IMG/VR virus record: IMGVR_UViG_3300048822_000004
Span: 1 to 54,261 of that record
Direction: 5' to 3' (one strand)
DNA length: 54,261 nucleotides
DNA from: a virus
Below, piece after piece: positions 39,931-48,845 of this stretch. The notes under the pieces are model-generated. The model was not told the origin of the DNA, did not search any database, and saw only the letters and a program-made list of their open reading frames with translations. Both the position numbers and the translations under genes were made by a program. The first letter of the stretch is position 1. Each line of letters begins with the position of its first letter.

Positions 39931-42675
39931 ATGGACTTTGATAGTCTACCTAATGATGCTGCAACACCTGCTACGCCTACACCTGCTCCAACTGGAACGC
40001 CTACACAGAATACGCAGCCCCCAGTTAGTTTTGACTCCTTGAAAGACGACTCAGAAACCTATGGAACACCAGGTCAGCAAGCCATTGCAGGTTTGGAAGG
40101 CGTAGGTCGTGGTCTATTAGGACCTTTAGCTACAGGAGCTGAGCGGATATTTGATGTACCAGCCCAGGATATCTTGGCTCGTCAAAAGGCTAATCCCTGG
40201 ACTGCAGGTATAGGCGAAGCCGCAGGTCTTACAGGAGGGCTGCTTACAGGCACAGGCGAGGCCGCCTTGATGACCAAGGCAGGCGAGCTAGGTGTGGAAG
40301 GCCTGGGGCTTGCTACGAAGGCTGGTGAGGCTACTAGCCTTGCCCATAAGATAGGCTCATCTGCTGTGCAGCAAGCCATAGAGATGGGCGTACTGTCAGG
40401 TTCAGATGAGACTAGTAAGCTTATCTTGCAAGATCCCAACACCAGTGCCGAGTCAGCATTAGCTAATATAGGAATAGGTTCAGCTATAGGGGCAGCATTT
40501 GGTGCTACAGGCGCTGTGGTTAGTCCTTTATGGAAGGCTACGTTTGGTCCTAAGCTAGAGGAATTCCTTAATGCAGCTAAGAACCAAGTAGACGGAAAAA
40601 GCATGATAGCCCTTTCTGAGGGCGTCAGTAAAGACCTAGAGACATTGGGTGTAAATCCCACAGCCCTTCAGCGTGCCGACCTTTCCGATACGCCATTCGT
40701 TACTGATAAAGTAGCTAATCTTAAGCGTTCCGAGAATGCCTCAATGCTTGCCGAACAGGAAGCTTTGAAAAAGCAAGTCTCTGATTCCGTGCTACAGCCT
40801 TTAGGCTCCAATTTAGAAGATCTCAAAGTCTACGATAACGATGATGCGGGACGTCAAATCGCAGGTAAGATCAACGATAAGATCAAGGAAACTTTTGAGC
40901 CTCTCTGGAAAGGCATGGACGAACGCAATGCCACGGCAGCTAAACTACCTACTTCGGATGATTCAAAGTTGGCACTAATGGATAGACTTAGAGAGCGAGG
41001 TGTAACGGACTTCGCTCCTAATTCACCGCATGCCGATCTATTCTACGATGCCGGTGAGAGACAACTCTCTTTTAAAACCATTGCAGACTTTGATAAATAC
41101 GATTCAGAACTTCGTGGCGCCTTAAGTAAGGCATCTCGTTCCGGCGACTTTGAAGAAGCCAAGGCCTATTCAACTATCCGAAATATGCTTAAAGACTATA
41201 AAAACCAAGTCATCGCATCGTCGGCAGATAATGCCGAACGGGCAGGTGTTATAGGCGCAGGAGATGCAGGCGCTAACCTCATCGCATCTCGCAATGCCTT
41301 AAATAAAGAATACGCCATGGCTGAGGCTGTACGCGAACAGCTCGGAGATCATTTCAATATAAATTCTAGGAATTCCAGAGATTTCATGAAACAGCTCACA
41401 GAGAATATGACACCTGAACAGGTCCTAAAGAAATTCTCGATTAAAAACAACATGGACGGGGCTAGATTCTTACAAGAGAATTTTCCTGAAGCATTTCAAG
41501 AAGTAATCAAGAATGAACGTCGCGCAATCCTTAAACCAGCCATAAACGAAGCTGGAGATATAAACGTAAATAAACTAGGAACCATCATAGACAAGACTAA
41601 GGCTGGTAAAGACTCTTATCTCAAAACGATACTACCTCAGGAATTCCTAGATAGAGCAGAAGCTGGTAGCCGTGTGTTGAAACAAATCACTAGCCCTAGA
41701 GACAGCGGCACACCCGCAGGTCTATGGGGAATTGTAAAGCATTTAGGCGGCTCTGCTATGGGAGCTGCAGGTCTTTTAATGGGCCATAATCCTTTGGCAT
41801 ACGTAGTGGCTGGTGAAGCCGCAGCGCGTCTTGGCAAGGAAGGCCCAGAGGCAGCTAGGCTTGCACTACTTCGTTTCATGGGATCTACAGAACCTATCGA
41901 CGCTCCTGGCTTTAAAGCCATGGCTAACTTCATTAGTAATGTAAAAAAGAACCAAGACACCCTGTCCAACGCCGTTAAAAATACCCTGAAGCCAGGCGCA
42001 ATGGTATTGGCTCGTAATGCCATACCTGATAGTTCGGATAGAGAAAAACTAGAGAAATCACTTAGTAAAGTCCAAAATCAGCCCAATCAGTTCGCGCAAG
42101 GCCAGAATAGTGAACTCGGTCATTACATGCAACAACACCAGCAAGCCGTCTCAGCCACGCAAACCAGAGTTGCTCAATACCTACAAAACTTAAAGCCTAA
42201 GACTAATCAGCCTGGTGTTTTAGATAAGACTATAGAGCCTACAAAGGCAGAGAAGTCTCGTTATGCCAGAGCACAAGACATCGCTATTAATCCCAATGTA
42301 GTACTTGCTCGCATCAAGAATGGCTCGCTTCAAGCTTCTGATATCCAAGATCTAAACGGCATGTATCCTGGTCTTTATAACCAGATGATGCAAAAGCTCA
42401 CTAATGAAATAGGGAGTATGCAATCCGAGAATGGCATGATTCCGTACAAGACCAGGATGTCTTTAAGCCTATTCCTAGGTAATCCTTTAGACGCTACAAT
42501 GCAGCCCATGTCTATACAATCCGCACAGATGGCATTACAGCCCCAGCAACAGCCACAACAACAGGGTAAGCCTAAGAAAGTAACTAAAGAAGCCGGCAAA
42601 GGACTTCAAAAAGGTGCGGTTAAGTATCAGACTTCTGATCAGGCGGCTGAGTCGGATCGATCTTCTCGAGAATAG
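39931..42675 (+). CDS. Large internal core/ejection-type protein
   Basis: 914 residues. The N-terminus is Pro/Thr-rich (TPATPTPAPTGTPTQN). Gly/Ala-rich, possibly membrane-active segments follow at about residues 75-200 (AAGLTGGLLTGTGEAALMTK, IGIGSAIGAAFGATGAVVS). The rest is a long helical region with a Gln-rich end (PQQQPQQQ). Amphipathic Gly/Ala stretches suit a protein that crosses the host envelope on DNA entry. The 3' end overlaps a minus-strand gene by 56 bases. Confidence 0.65.
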   Translation: MDFDSLPNDAATPATPTPAPTGTPTQNTQPPVSFDSLKDDSETYGTPGQQAIAGLEGVGRGLLGPLATGAERIFDVPAQDILARQKANPWTAGIGEAAGLTGGLLTGTGEAALMTKAGELGVEGLGLATKAGEATSLAHKIGSSAVQQAIEMGVLSGSDETSKLILQDPNTSAESALANIGIGSAIGAAFGATGAVVSPLWKATFGPKLEEFLNAAKNQVDGKSMIALSEGVSKDLETLGVNPTALQRADLSDTPFVTDKVANLKRSENASMLAEQEALKKQVSDSVLQPLGSNLEDLKVYDNDDAGRQIAGKINDKIKETFEPLWKGMDERNATAAKLPTSDDSKLALMDRLRERGVTDFAPNSPHADLFYDAGERQLSFKTIADFDKYDSELRGALSKASRSGDFEEAKAYSTIRNMLKDYKNQVIASSADNAERAGVIGAGDAGANLIASRNALNKEYAMAEAVREQLGDHFNINSRNSRDFMKQLTENMTPEQVLKKFSIKNNMDGARFLQENFPEAFQEVIKNERRAILKPAINEAGDINVNKLGTIIDKTKAGKDSYLKTILPQEFLDRAEAGSRVLKQITSPRDSGTPAGLWGIVKHLGGSAMGAAGLLMGHNPLAYVVAGEAAARLGKEGPEAARLALLRFMGSTEPIDAPGFKAMANFISNVKKNQDTLSNAVKNTLKPGAMVLARNAIPDSSDREKLEKSLSKVQNQPNQFAQGQNSELGHYMQQHQQAVSATQTRVAQYLQNLKPKTNQPGVLDKTIEPTKAEKSRYARAQDIAINPNVVLARIKNGSLQASDIQDLNGMYPGLYNQMMQKLTNEIGSMQSENGMIPYKTRMSLSLFLGNPLDATMQPMSIQSAQMALQPQQQPQQQGKPKKVTKEAGKGLQKGAVKYQTSDQAAESDRSSRE

Positions 42676-42862
42676 GATCTACTGAAATTCCTTTGTAATT
42701 CGCTATATTAGCTTGTACGCATTCTTTTGCTTTTTCTAGACTGTCGAATTCCAAATTCTTACCGAATACATTATTACCTATACGCCAGCCATGTTCTTCA
42801 TAAAAGAACTCTACTAGGAATTTAGAATCAAGGTTTTTTATTCTTAGTTTTATTGGTTTCAT
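42620..42862 (-). CDS. Hypothetical small minus-strand protein
   Basis: 80 residues with an antiparallel alpha/beta pattern (FLVEFFYEEHGWRIGNNVFG, SLEKAKECVQANI). It follows the promoter at 42874-42902 with a leader of only a few bases. It overlaps the internal virion gene end by 56 bases. Accessory cargo in a late region; function unknown. Confidence 0.6.
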   Translation of the reverse strand: MKPIKLRIKNLDSKFLVEFFYEEHGWRIGNNVFGKNLEFDSLEKAKECVQANIANYKGISVDPILEKIDPTQPPDQKSDT

Positions 42863-42873
42863 TGGCTTTAAAT

Positions 42874-42933
42874 ATAATAGCTTATCTGCGTTTAAATGTC
42901 AATTAGGACTGTATCACAATATGAACCCTAGAG
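42874..42933. repeat. 60-bp direct repeat, left copy, with back-to-back signals
   Basis: It matches 43482-43541 at 58 of 60 positions. On the minus strand it holds TTGACA (42897-42902), a 17-base spacer and TATTAT (42874-42879), driving the gene at 42862. On the plus strand it holds late-block repeat copy 4 (42906-42922, with one change, ATCACA). A 17-base piece (42934-42950) identical to 43633-43649 directly follows it. Confidence 0.88.
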
Positions 42934-42962
42934 AGCGTCACATCTACGCCTCGCTATATTAA

Positions 42963-43466
42963 TTACTCATTGATGTTATAAATTATTCTTTCAATTCTGT
43001 GTAGATTTCGTAGCATATCCTCTAATTTTTCATAATACTCTTTTAATTTATTGCCTCTGGCCACGTAGGCCGCGTAGGCCGCGTAGGCCACGTAGGCCAC
43101 GTAGGCCGCGTGGGCCGCGCTGTAGGCCGCGCTGCTGGCCGCGCTGTAGGCCGCGCTGTGTGCCGCGTGGGCCGCGCTGCTGGCCGCGTAGGCCGCGTGG
43201 GCCGCGCTGCTGGCCGTGCTGCTGGCCGCGCTGTAGGCCGCGCTGTGTGCCGCGCTGTAGGCTGCTTCTATTTCTGATTGAGTGGCTTGGCCTTTAATAA
43301 AAGCCTCTGTAATAGCTAGGGCTTTATGGCATTTATTGTAGATGTTTTTATCTTTAATATTATGGAGTTGGTCTCTAGCGCAGTACAGCGCAAAAGCAAC
43401 ATATATTGGTTTTGGCGATTTATTGAGTAGGTTTTCTATTTCTTCGAAATAATCAATTTTTGCCAT
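42963..43466 (-). CDS. Ala-Ala-X repeat protein, copy 2
   Basis: 167 residues with GGAGGA before the ATG. It is nearly identical to copy 1 over residues 1-70 (NKSPKPIYVAFALYCARDQL) and in the tail (EKLEDMLRNLHRIERIIYNI). The A-A-x block differs in order and length. It is expressed from the consensus promoter at 43482-43510 on the strand opposite to the late genes. Flanking 60-bp repeats suggest it arrived as a cassette. The near-identity of copies implies recent duplication. Confidence 0.8.
   Translation of the reverse strand: MAKIDYFEEIENLLNKSPKPIYVAFALYCARDQLHNIKDKNIYNKCHKALAITEAFIKGQATQSEIEAAYSAAHSAAYSAASSTASSAAHAAYAASSAAHAAHSAAYSAASSAAYSAAHAAYVAYVAYAAYAAYVARGNKLKEYYEKLEDMLRNLHRIERIIYNINE
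43056..43268 (-). repeat. GC-rich GCGGCC-type codon repeat, second array
   Basis: About 210 bases of the same codon array as at 24884-25098, in opposite orientation. The two arrays form a dispersed inverted repeat 18 kb apart, able to pair and in principle to invert or shuffle repeat units. Confidence 0.9.
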
Positions 43467-43481
43467 TAATCCTCCAAAAAC

Positions 43482-43541
43482 ATAATAGCTTATCTGCGTT
43501 TAAATGTCAAATAGGACTGTATCGCAATATGAACCCTAGAG
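43482..43541. repeat. 60-bp direct repeat, right copy, with back-to-back signals
   Basis: Minus strand: TTGACA (43505-43510), 17-base spacer, TATTAT (43482-43487), a near-perfect sigma70 promoter for the Ala-repeat gene. Its spacer ends in CAGATAAG, related to the CCGATAAG promoters. Plus strand: late-block repeat copy 5 (43514-43530), 43 bases before the gene at 43573. Confidence 0.9.
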
Positions 43542-43572
43542 TTTATAAGCTCTTATCCCACAAGGAAGGCAT

Positions 43573-43944
43573 ATGGCATCTCGCCCTTTAGCTGGCCCCT
43601 ACTCCGTTATAACGAACGCCAGCATGACTACAAGCGTCACATCTACGCCAACTATAATCCAAAATCTATCAATGATCGGCTATGATATCTCATGGACCGG
43701 CACGCCTACAGGCACATTTTCAATACAAATATCAAATACTTATGCTCTTAACGCCGCTGGAGTAGTGACTAACCCCGGCGATTGGACTACCGTTACTCTC
43801 AGCACAGTACCAGCTGCTACAGGCAGTCCAGGAAACGGTTTCATCGACATTGACGCTATGAGTGCCTATGCTATTCGCCTTGTTTATACCGCTGTTTCAG
43901 GCACAGGCGTCTTAAACGCAGTAGTTTCAGCTAAGGTTACATAA
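43573..43944 (+). CDS. Small beta protein preceding fibre, paralog 1
   Basis: 123 residues with AAGGAAGG upstream. Beta-sandwich pattern: MIGYDISWTGTPTGTFSIQI, GDWTTVTL, YAIRLVYTAVSGTGVLNAVV. The same order is found in the protein at 45469. Paired with the fibre gene that follows, it may be a fibre chaperone or a receptor-binding or baseplate-like subunit. Function inferred only from context. Confidence 0.65.
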   Translation: MASRPLAGPYSVITNASMTTSVTSTPTIIQNLSMIGYDISWTGTPTGTFSIQISNTYALNAAGVVTNPGDWTTVTLSTVPAATGSPGNGFIDIDAMSAYAIRLVYTAVSGTGVLNAVVSAKVT

Positions 43945-45461
43945 TGAGTCAGTTCTACGCTAAATACCCTGTATTAGGGGGCACAGGTGTTACTGGTCTG
44001 AATGGTTTGACAGGCTCCCTTACCCTTGTAGCTGGCGCTGGTATATCTGTTACTCCTTCTGGCACTAACATTACTATTACTAATACATCGCCTAGCTTAG
44101 GCGGAACTGTAACGAACTTCTCTTTTACTAATGGGAACGGCTTTACAGGTACCGTAACTAATCCTACTACGACTCCTGCCTTATCTCTTACTGGAAGGCT
44201 GACAGGAGATATTACTGGAACACTTACAGCCACGGCTTTAACAGCTACGACTAATAGCACACTCACAACGCTTTCGGCATTGTCATTGCCGTATTCTCAA
44301 TTAACTGGAGCTCCTACACCTCTGACTTTTACTTTGCCTCTTGTAAACACGTCCGGAACAGTTTCAGCAAACGTTTTTACTGGGCCGCCGCTTATTACAG
44401 GAGCTATCACATGGACGGCAGTTACAGGCGCTACGACTGGTTCTGGCGGGAGTATTACAGATACCGCTACTAGCGGATGGGGAAATTCAGGCGCGTTTTC
44501 ATCTCAAAGCTTTACGAGTGGCAGCATTATTTCCTTTACTTTTTTGGCGGGAACTGTAGGACTTTGCGGATTTAGTGCCACTAACACAGGTAATGCAGAT
44601 ACCGATGTACAATTCGGAATTAATTTCTCAAGCGGCTATGCAATTATTTATGAAAATGCAGTAAATAAATATTCTATAGGTCCAAGCACAACATCGGATG
44701 TCTTTAGTATTCAATTGTATTTAGGACAAGTAACCTATTATAAGAATGGTACTCTTGTTTATACTTCTTTAGCAGTGCCAGCTTCTACGCTGTATGGTAA
44801 GACTTCAATTCACGATAACGGTACTGGTCTTTCATCTGCATCTTTCAGTATGCCAGGAGTAACTAATGGCACTAGTGGTATCGTACCAGCGCCGCTTGCA
44901 GGTCAAGAAAATTACTTTTTACAAGGAAATGGTAGTTGGGGCTTAGTTCCTTCAAGTTATGCAAACCAAAGTCTTTCGAACTTGACGTCTCCTACGTCAG
45001 TAGGACAGGATTTACTATCGAACGGTACTACGATGTTAGGCGAACTCGGAACGCCTTGGCCTAATGAATACATCACTACATTATCCGTAACCTCTGCGGG
45101 TTACGTTTGGGGTACTCTTAATTCTAATGTAAACACAGGATTCGGTATACAAAGTATGTTTCCTGGGAATAGCGCTAACCCAGGTGGGCCACTTTCTATA
45201 ACTACTATTAATACACCTACTTATGCGTCAGGCAATATTACTATAGCAACAGGCAATGCATCTAGTTCTACTTCTGGTAATATAGTGCTACAAACAGGAA
45301 CGGCTTCTACTACTAGAGGCTCGATTCAGCTAAACGCCTTGTATGCTGTACTGCCTATGCAAACTACAGATCCTACAGGGACAGCGGGTGCTATTTACTA
45401 TAACACTACTAGCAATACGATTAGATGGTATAACGGAACTGTCTGGGCTACTTTAGTTTAA
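43944..45461 (+). CDS. Tail fibre 1 with lectin/SPRY-like domain
   Basis: 505 residues. The N-terminal shaft is repetitive (VTNFSFTNGNGFTGTVTNPT, TLTTLSALSLPYSQLTG). Residues about 150-305 look like a concanavalin/SPRY-type beta domain (VQFGINFSSGYAIIYENAVN, VTYYKNGTLVYTS). A C-terminal GAIYYNTTSNTIRWYNGTVW motif is common in phage fibres. The shaft DNA is nearly identical to that of the gene at 45869. Likely receptor binding. Confidence 0.78.
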   Translation: MSQFYAKYPVLGGTGVTGLNGLTGSLTLVAGAGISVTPSGTNITITNTSPSLGGTVTNFSFTNGNGFTGTVTNPTTTPALSLTGRLTGDITGTLTATALTATTNSTLTTLSALSLPYSQLTGAPTPLTFTLPLVNTSGTVSANVFTGPPLITGAITWTAVTGATTGSGGSITDTATSGWGNSGAFSSQSFTSGSIISFTFLAGTVGLCGFSATNTGNADTDVQFGINFSSGYAIIYENAVNKYSIGPSTTSDVFSIQLYLGQVTYYKNGTLVYTSLAVPASTLYGKTSIHDNGTGLSSASFSMPGVTNGTSGIVPAPLAGQENYFLQGNGSWGLVPSSYANQSLSNLTSPTSVGQDLLSNGTTMLGELGTPWPNEYITTLSVTSAGYVWGTLNSNVNTGFGIQSMFPGNSANPGGPLSITTINTPTYASGNITIATGNASSSTSGNIVLQTGTASTTRGSIQLNALYAVLPMQTTDPTGTAGAIYYNTTSNTIRWYNGTVWATLV

Positions 45462-45468
45462 AGGACAT

Positions 45469-45867
45469 ATGAGTAAAAAAGATTCTACCCCTATAATGAA
45501 CGCCGCCTTAGGTAATGGAACATTGCCAGCCACAGGTACTGTTAATTCAATCGGCATAGAGATCAATCAACTCTACTCATGGTCGATACAAGCCGAATGG
45601 ACTGGCGCGCCTGTAGGAGTATTTCAAATCCAAGTATCTAATGATATCGTGCCCTTAGCGCCTTCTACTAGCAATCCCGTAGGACCTGATCCGGCGGCTT
45701 TAGTTACGAATTGGAGTAATTACACTAATTCCCAGGTAACAACTCTAGGAACTTCAGGCAACTGGACGTGGATTGCAGGGTTAGCGGCTTATAAATGGGT
45801 GCGTCTAAGCTATACGGCTACTTCTGGTACAGGCACAGTAACAGCTAACTTCTTCGCTAAAGGCTAA
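45469..45867 (+). CDS. Small beta protein preceding fibre, paralog 2
   Basis: 132 residues. Shares the order WSIQAEWTGAPVGVFQIQVS, a WTW core, and WVRLSYTATSGTGTVTANFF with the protein at 43573. With the following fibre it forms the second copy of a two-gene unit, so the fibre locus is a tandem duplication. Confidence 0.65.
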   Translation: MSKKDSTPIMNAALGNGTLPATGTVNSIGIEINQLYSWSIQAEWTGAPVGVFQIQVSNDIVPLAPSTSNPVGPDPAALVTNWSNYTNSQVTTLGTSGNWTWIAGLAAYKWVRLSYTATSGTGTVTANFFAKG

Positions 45868-45868
45868 T

Positions 45869-47752
45869 GTGGCAATTCAATCCGGCACCACAGATCTAGG
45901 CTCTAATATAGGCAATGGCACGGAAGGTGTCATAAGTATTAATGGCCTTGAAGGCGCATTATCGCTAATGCCAGGAACTGGAATAGCAATTACTACTTCT
46001 GGCTCAAATATAATTATATCTAATACTGAGGCCGGTGGTTCTGTAACGAACTTCTCTTTCGTTAATGGCGGAGGCTTTACAGGTACCGTAACTAATCCTA
46101 CTACGACTCCTGCCTTGTCCCTAACAGGTACATTATCTGGTGATGTAACAGGACCGCTCACGGCTACAGCACTTACAGCTACTACTAATAGCACACTCAC
46201 AACACTTTCGGCATTGTCATTGCCTGGATCTCAAGTCACCGGTAATATCGCAGGCAATGCCGGTAATATTACAGCCACGACTAACTCGACTTTAACTACA
46301 TTATCTGCTTTAAGCCTTCCCACTTCACAGCTAACAGGAATTCTTACTATAGCTCATGGCGGTACGGGGCTAGGCACGGCACCTTCTAATGGCCAACTCC
46401 TAATAGGAAACGGGACAGGATACACACAGTCCACGCTTACGGCTGGGTCGGGTGTATCAATAGTTAACGGCGCAGGCTCTATAACACTGTCTGCTACAGG
46501 ATCGGGCGGTACTGTAACGTCTGTATCGGTAGCTTCAGCTAATGGTTTTGCCGGTACTGTCGCTAACCCTACCACTACTCCTGCCTTGACTTTATCTACA
46601 ACAGTTACTGGTATTCTGTACGGTAATGGCACGTCTGTTGCAACTGCTGTGGCTGGTAACTTTCCTACTTTGAACCAAAACACGACAGGAACTGCTGCGA
46701 ATATAACAGCAACAACGAATAGCACGCTCACTACATTGTCGGCTCTTAGTCTTCCTACTTCACAACTCACCGGTGTGCTTCCAATAGCAAACGGCGGAAC
46801 TGGAACGACTACATCTACTGGCACAGGATCAGTAGTACTATCGAACAGTCCTACACTTGTAACACCTGCCCTGGGGACTCCGGCATCTGGCGTGGCTACT
46901 AACTTGACCGGCCTTCCTTTGACAACAGGTGTTACGGGAACTTTAGCTCCAGCTAATGGCGGTACTGGATCTACAGCAGTACCGACTAACGGTCAATTAT
47001 TGATTGGTAACGGAACTACTTATACAACGGCAACTTTAGGAACAGGCACGAATGTCACGGCTACTGCCGGGGCCGGTACTTTATCTTTAGGCGCTAAAGG
47101 GCTATTAGTTTCTGTAACTACTCTTACTTCAGGGACGACATTCACTACAGCTGCTGGTGTTACTAGTATATATGCGACTCTTATTGGTGGTGGTGGAGGA
47201 GGCGCAAGCGCTAATTCTACAGGAACAGGGCAAGGATCAGCGGGCGGAGGAGGCGGAGGTGCGGGTTCTGTAGAAACTGGACTATTAACTGTTACGCCTT
47301 CTACGGCATATACAATAGCCATAGGTGCTGGTGGAGCAGGCGGAGCAGCTGGTGGTGCTAATGCAGGAGCTACAGGAGGCAACACTACTCTTACTGTAGG
47401 CGCTACTACCTATACGGCTTCTGGAGGCGTAGGCGGCGCGGCTAGTGTTAGTTCTGCTGGCATTACAGGGGCTACAGGAGGAGCAGGTGGCGCAGCAACT
47501 AATGGTTTAGTAAATATCCCAGGACAAACAGGATTTTCTAGTTTAATAGATGGAAATACTTATGTAACTAGCGGAGCAGGTGGTGGCGGCGCTACTTATG
47601 GTTTTGGCGGTAGTCAAATATCGCCTACAGCTGCAGGAGCGGCTGGTGTGGGACACGGTTCGGGAGGCTCAGGCGGTGCGGCAGTTAACACGAATTCAGT
47701 GGCGGGTGGAGCAGGTAGTAATGGTCTTATAATCATCTACCAATATACATAA
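45869..47752 (+). CDS. Tail fibre 2 with glycine-rich tip
   Basis: 627 residues from GTG 45869. It has repeated shaft units (TATTNSTLTTLSALSLP appears several times; SGGTVTSVSVASANGFAGTV). The C-terminal glycine-rich domain (LIGGGGGGASANS, GGGGGGAGSVETG, AIGAGGAGGAAGG) resembles adhesin tips and the end of the fibre at 30022. It shares the shaft with fibre 1 but not the tip, so the duplication has diversified receptor-binding ends. Confidence 0.78.
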   Translation: MAIQSGTTDLGSNIGNGTEGVISINGLEGALSLMPGTGIAITTSGSNIIISNTEAGGSVTNFSFVNGGGFTGTVTNPTTTPALSLTGTLSGDVTGPLTATALTATTNSTLTTLSALSLPGSQVTGNIAGNAGNITATTNSTLTTLSALSLPTSQLTGILTIAHGGTGLGTAPSNGQLLIGNGTGYTQSTLTAGSGVSIVNGAGSITLSATGSGGTVTSVSVASANGFAGTVANPTTTPALTLSTTVTGILYGNGTSVATAVAGNFPTLNQNTTGTAANITATTNSTLTTLSALSLPTSQLTGVLPIANGGTGTTTSTGTGSVVLSNSPTLVTPALGTPASGVATNLTGLPLTTGVTGTLAPANGGTGSTAVPTNGQLLIGNGTTYTTATLGTGTNVTATAGAGTLSLGAKGLLVSVTTLTSGTTFTTAAGVTSIYATLIGGGGGGASANSTGTGQGSAGGGGGGAGSVETGLLTVTPSTAYTIAIGAGGAGGAAGGANAGATGGNTTLTVGATTYTASGGVGGAASVSSAGITGATGGAGGAATNGLVNIPGQTGFSSLIDGNTYVTSGAGGGGATYGFGGSQISPTAAGAAGVGHGSGGSGGAAVNTNSVAGGAGSNGLIIIYQYT

Positions 47753-47943
47753 TGGTTTATATATACGCTAAAATATTGAATGGATTAGTTATTAATATGC
47801 AGCTTTGTCAACCCACGGATTATTTTGATCCCGCATATATTTGGGTTCAAATCACTACCCAAGTATGCACGGATGGCAGTCCTATACAAATAGGCTGCAC
47901 TACTACAGATAACGTAAACTTTAACCCGCCTACGGGCTATTAA
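47752..47943 (+). CDS. Small fibre-associated hypothetical protein
   Basis: 63 residues overlapping the fibre 2 stop by one base. It reads as a short beta protein (YAKILNGLVINMQLCQPTDY, WVQITTQVCTDG) with four cysteines. Phage fibre genes are often followed by small attachment or assembly factors. Function not established. Confidence 0.55.
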   Translation: MVYIYAKILNGLVINMQLCQPTDYFDPAYIWVQITTQVCTDGSPIQIGCTTTDNVNFNPPTGY

Positions 47944-47949
47944 GGATAT

Positions 47950-48276
47950 ATGAATACCCAGCAAGAATCAGTAATGAACGGATTAAATACAGACCAATGC
48001 GCTGTACCATCTGCAGGTATGTACTCACTGACAGTGAGATCTACTCTAATACCGGCGTCTGGTATTGTAATAACAGCGACACAGACTGGAAGTACAACGA
48101 CGACTTTTACGTCTGCAACTACCTCGCCTGTCTCACCAGATAATCAGCTTACCGCTCAATTTAATTGTGCAGCGGGTGATATAATCACGGTTGCTGTTAC
48201 ATCTAGTACGGCATTTCCTGCCGACCAGCCGCCCAGCCTTCTTAAAACAACTATTAACTTAAGACAAGGACGCTAA
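47950..48276 (+). CDS. Small beta structural protein, paralog C
   Basis: 108 residues. The ending GDIITVAVTSSTAFPADQPP, then LLKTTINLRQG resembles the endings of the proteins at 13827 and 14234 (GDxxTVxxTSS...QxLxxxxxxxxLxxG). The repeated family suggests a shared virion fold. Located after the fibres, before the lysis genes. Confidence 0.6.
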   Translation: MNTQQESVMNGLNTDQCAVPSAGMYSLTVRSTLIPASGIVITATQTGSTTTTFTSATTSPVSPDNQLTAQFNCAAGDIITVAVTSSTAFPADQPPSLLKTTINLRQGR

Positions 48277-48277
48277 T

Positions 48278-48634
48278 ATGGCCACGATAGTAATTCCAAA
48301 CTTTAATACTGCTAAATCATATGTAGGACTCAATTCCTATGTATACACGGTAACACAGGCGGGTGTATCAACCGCAACGCTACAAGTAAGTCCTAGAGCC
48401 AGTTCCACTCTAACAGCATCTATAACTCAGGCAGGAAGCGCTACAGCGAGTTCATCTGTTACACTTAACAGCATCCCCACCACGAATCCGAGTCATATAT
48501 GCACAGTACGGCTTACAATGAATTTAGCCGTGGGTGACACCGTTACGTACGCGCTGACTTCCTCTACTCCTATAGACCAAGAATTAAACACGACTGAAAC
48601 TATTATTAACTTCCTTCAAGGCCAAGTGAACTAA
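48278..48634 (+). CDS. Small beta structural protein, paralog D
   Basis: 118 residues. Ends GDTVTYALTSSTPIDQELNT, then TIINFLQGQVN, the same terminal pattern as paralogs A-C. Thr/Ser-rich beta strands throughout. Directly follows paralog C. Probable virion component. Confidence 0.6.
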   Translation: MATIVIPNFNTAKSYVGLNSYVYTVTQAGVSTATLQVSPRASSTLTASITQAGSATASSSVTLNSIPTTNPSHICTVRLTMNLAVGDTVTYALTSSTPIDQELNTTETIINFLQGQVN

Positions 48635-48638
48635 TGCC

Positions 48639-48845
48639 ATGGACGACAAAAGACTAGATCGTATTGAAAATAGGCTTGATTCCATAGATTACAACTTAGA
48701 AAAACATATGAAGCGCTCAGATAATCTTGAAGAACAAATCAAGCCTATGAAAGAGCTTATGGTAGATATGAGGGCTTTTTATCGGGTTTTAAAGATATTA
48801 GCCGTAATAGCCACTATTGTAGAAGGATTTAGGCTGATCAAGTGA
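48639..48845 (+). CDS. Coiled-coil protein with C-terminal membrane helix
   Basis: 68 residues: a charged coiled coil (DKRLDRIENRLDSIDYNLEK) then a hydrophobic C-terminal helix (YRVLKILAVIATIVEGFRLI). Its layout resembles XhlA-type lysis accessory proteins. The stop overlaps the start of the holin-like gene, supporting a lysis cassette role. Confidence 0.65.
   Translation: MDDKRLDRIENRLDSIDYNLEKHMKRSDNLEEQIKPMKELMVDMRAFYRVLKILAVIATIVEGFRLIK

Noticed and set aside
46354-46824. Long minus-strand frames opposite the fibre genes
   Set aside because: They mirror Thr/Gly/Ala-rich shaft codons and give Val/Pro-rich low-complexity products without ribosome sites.
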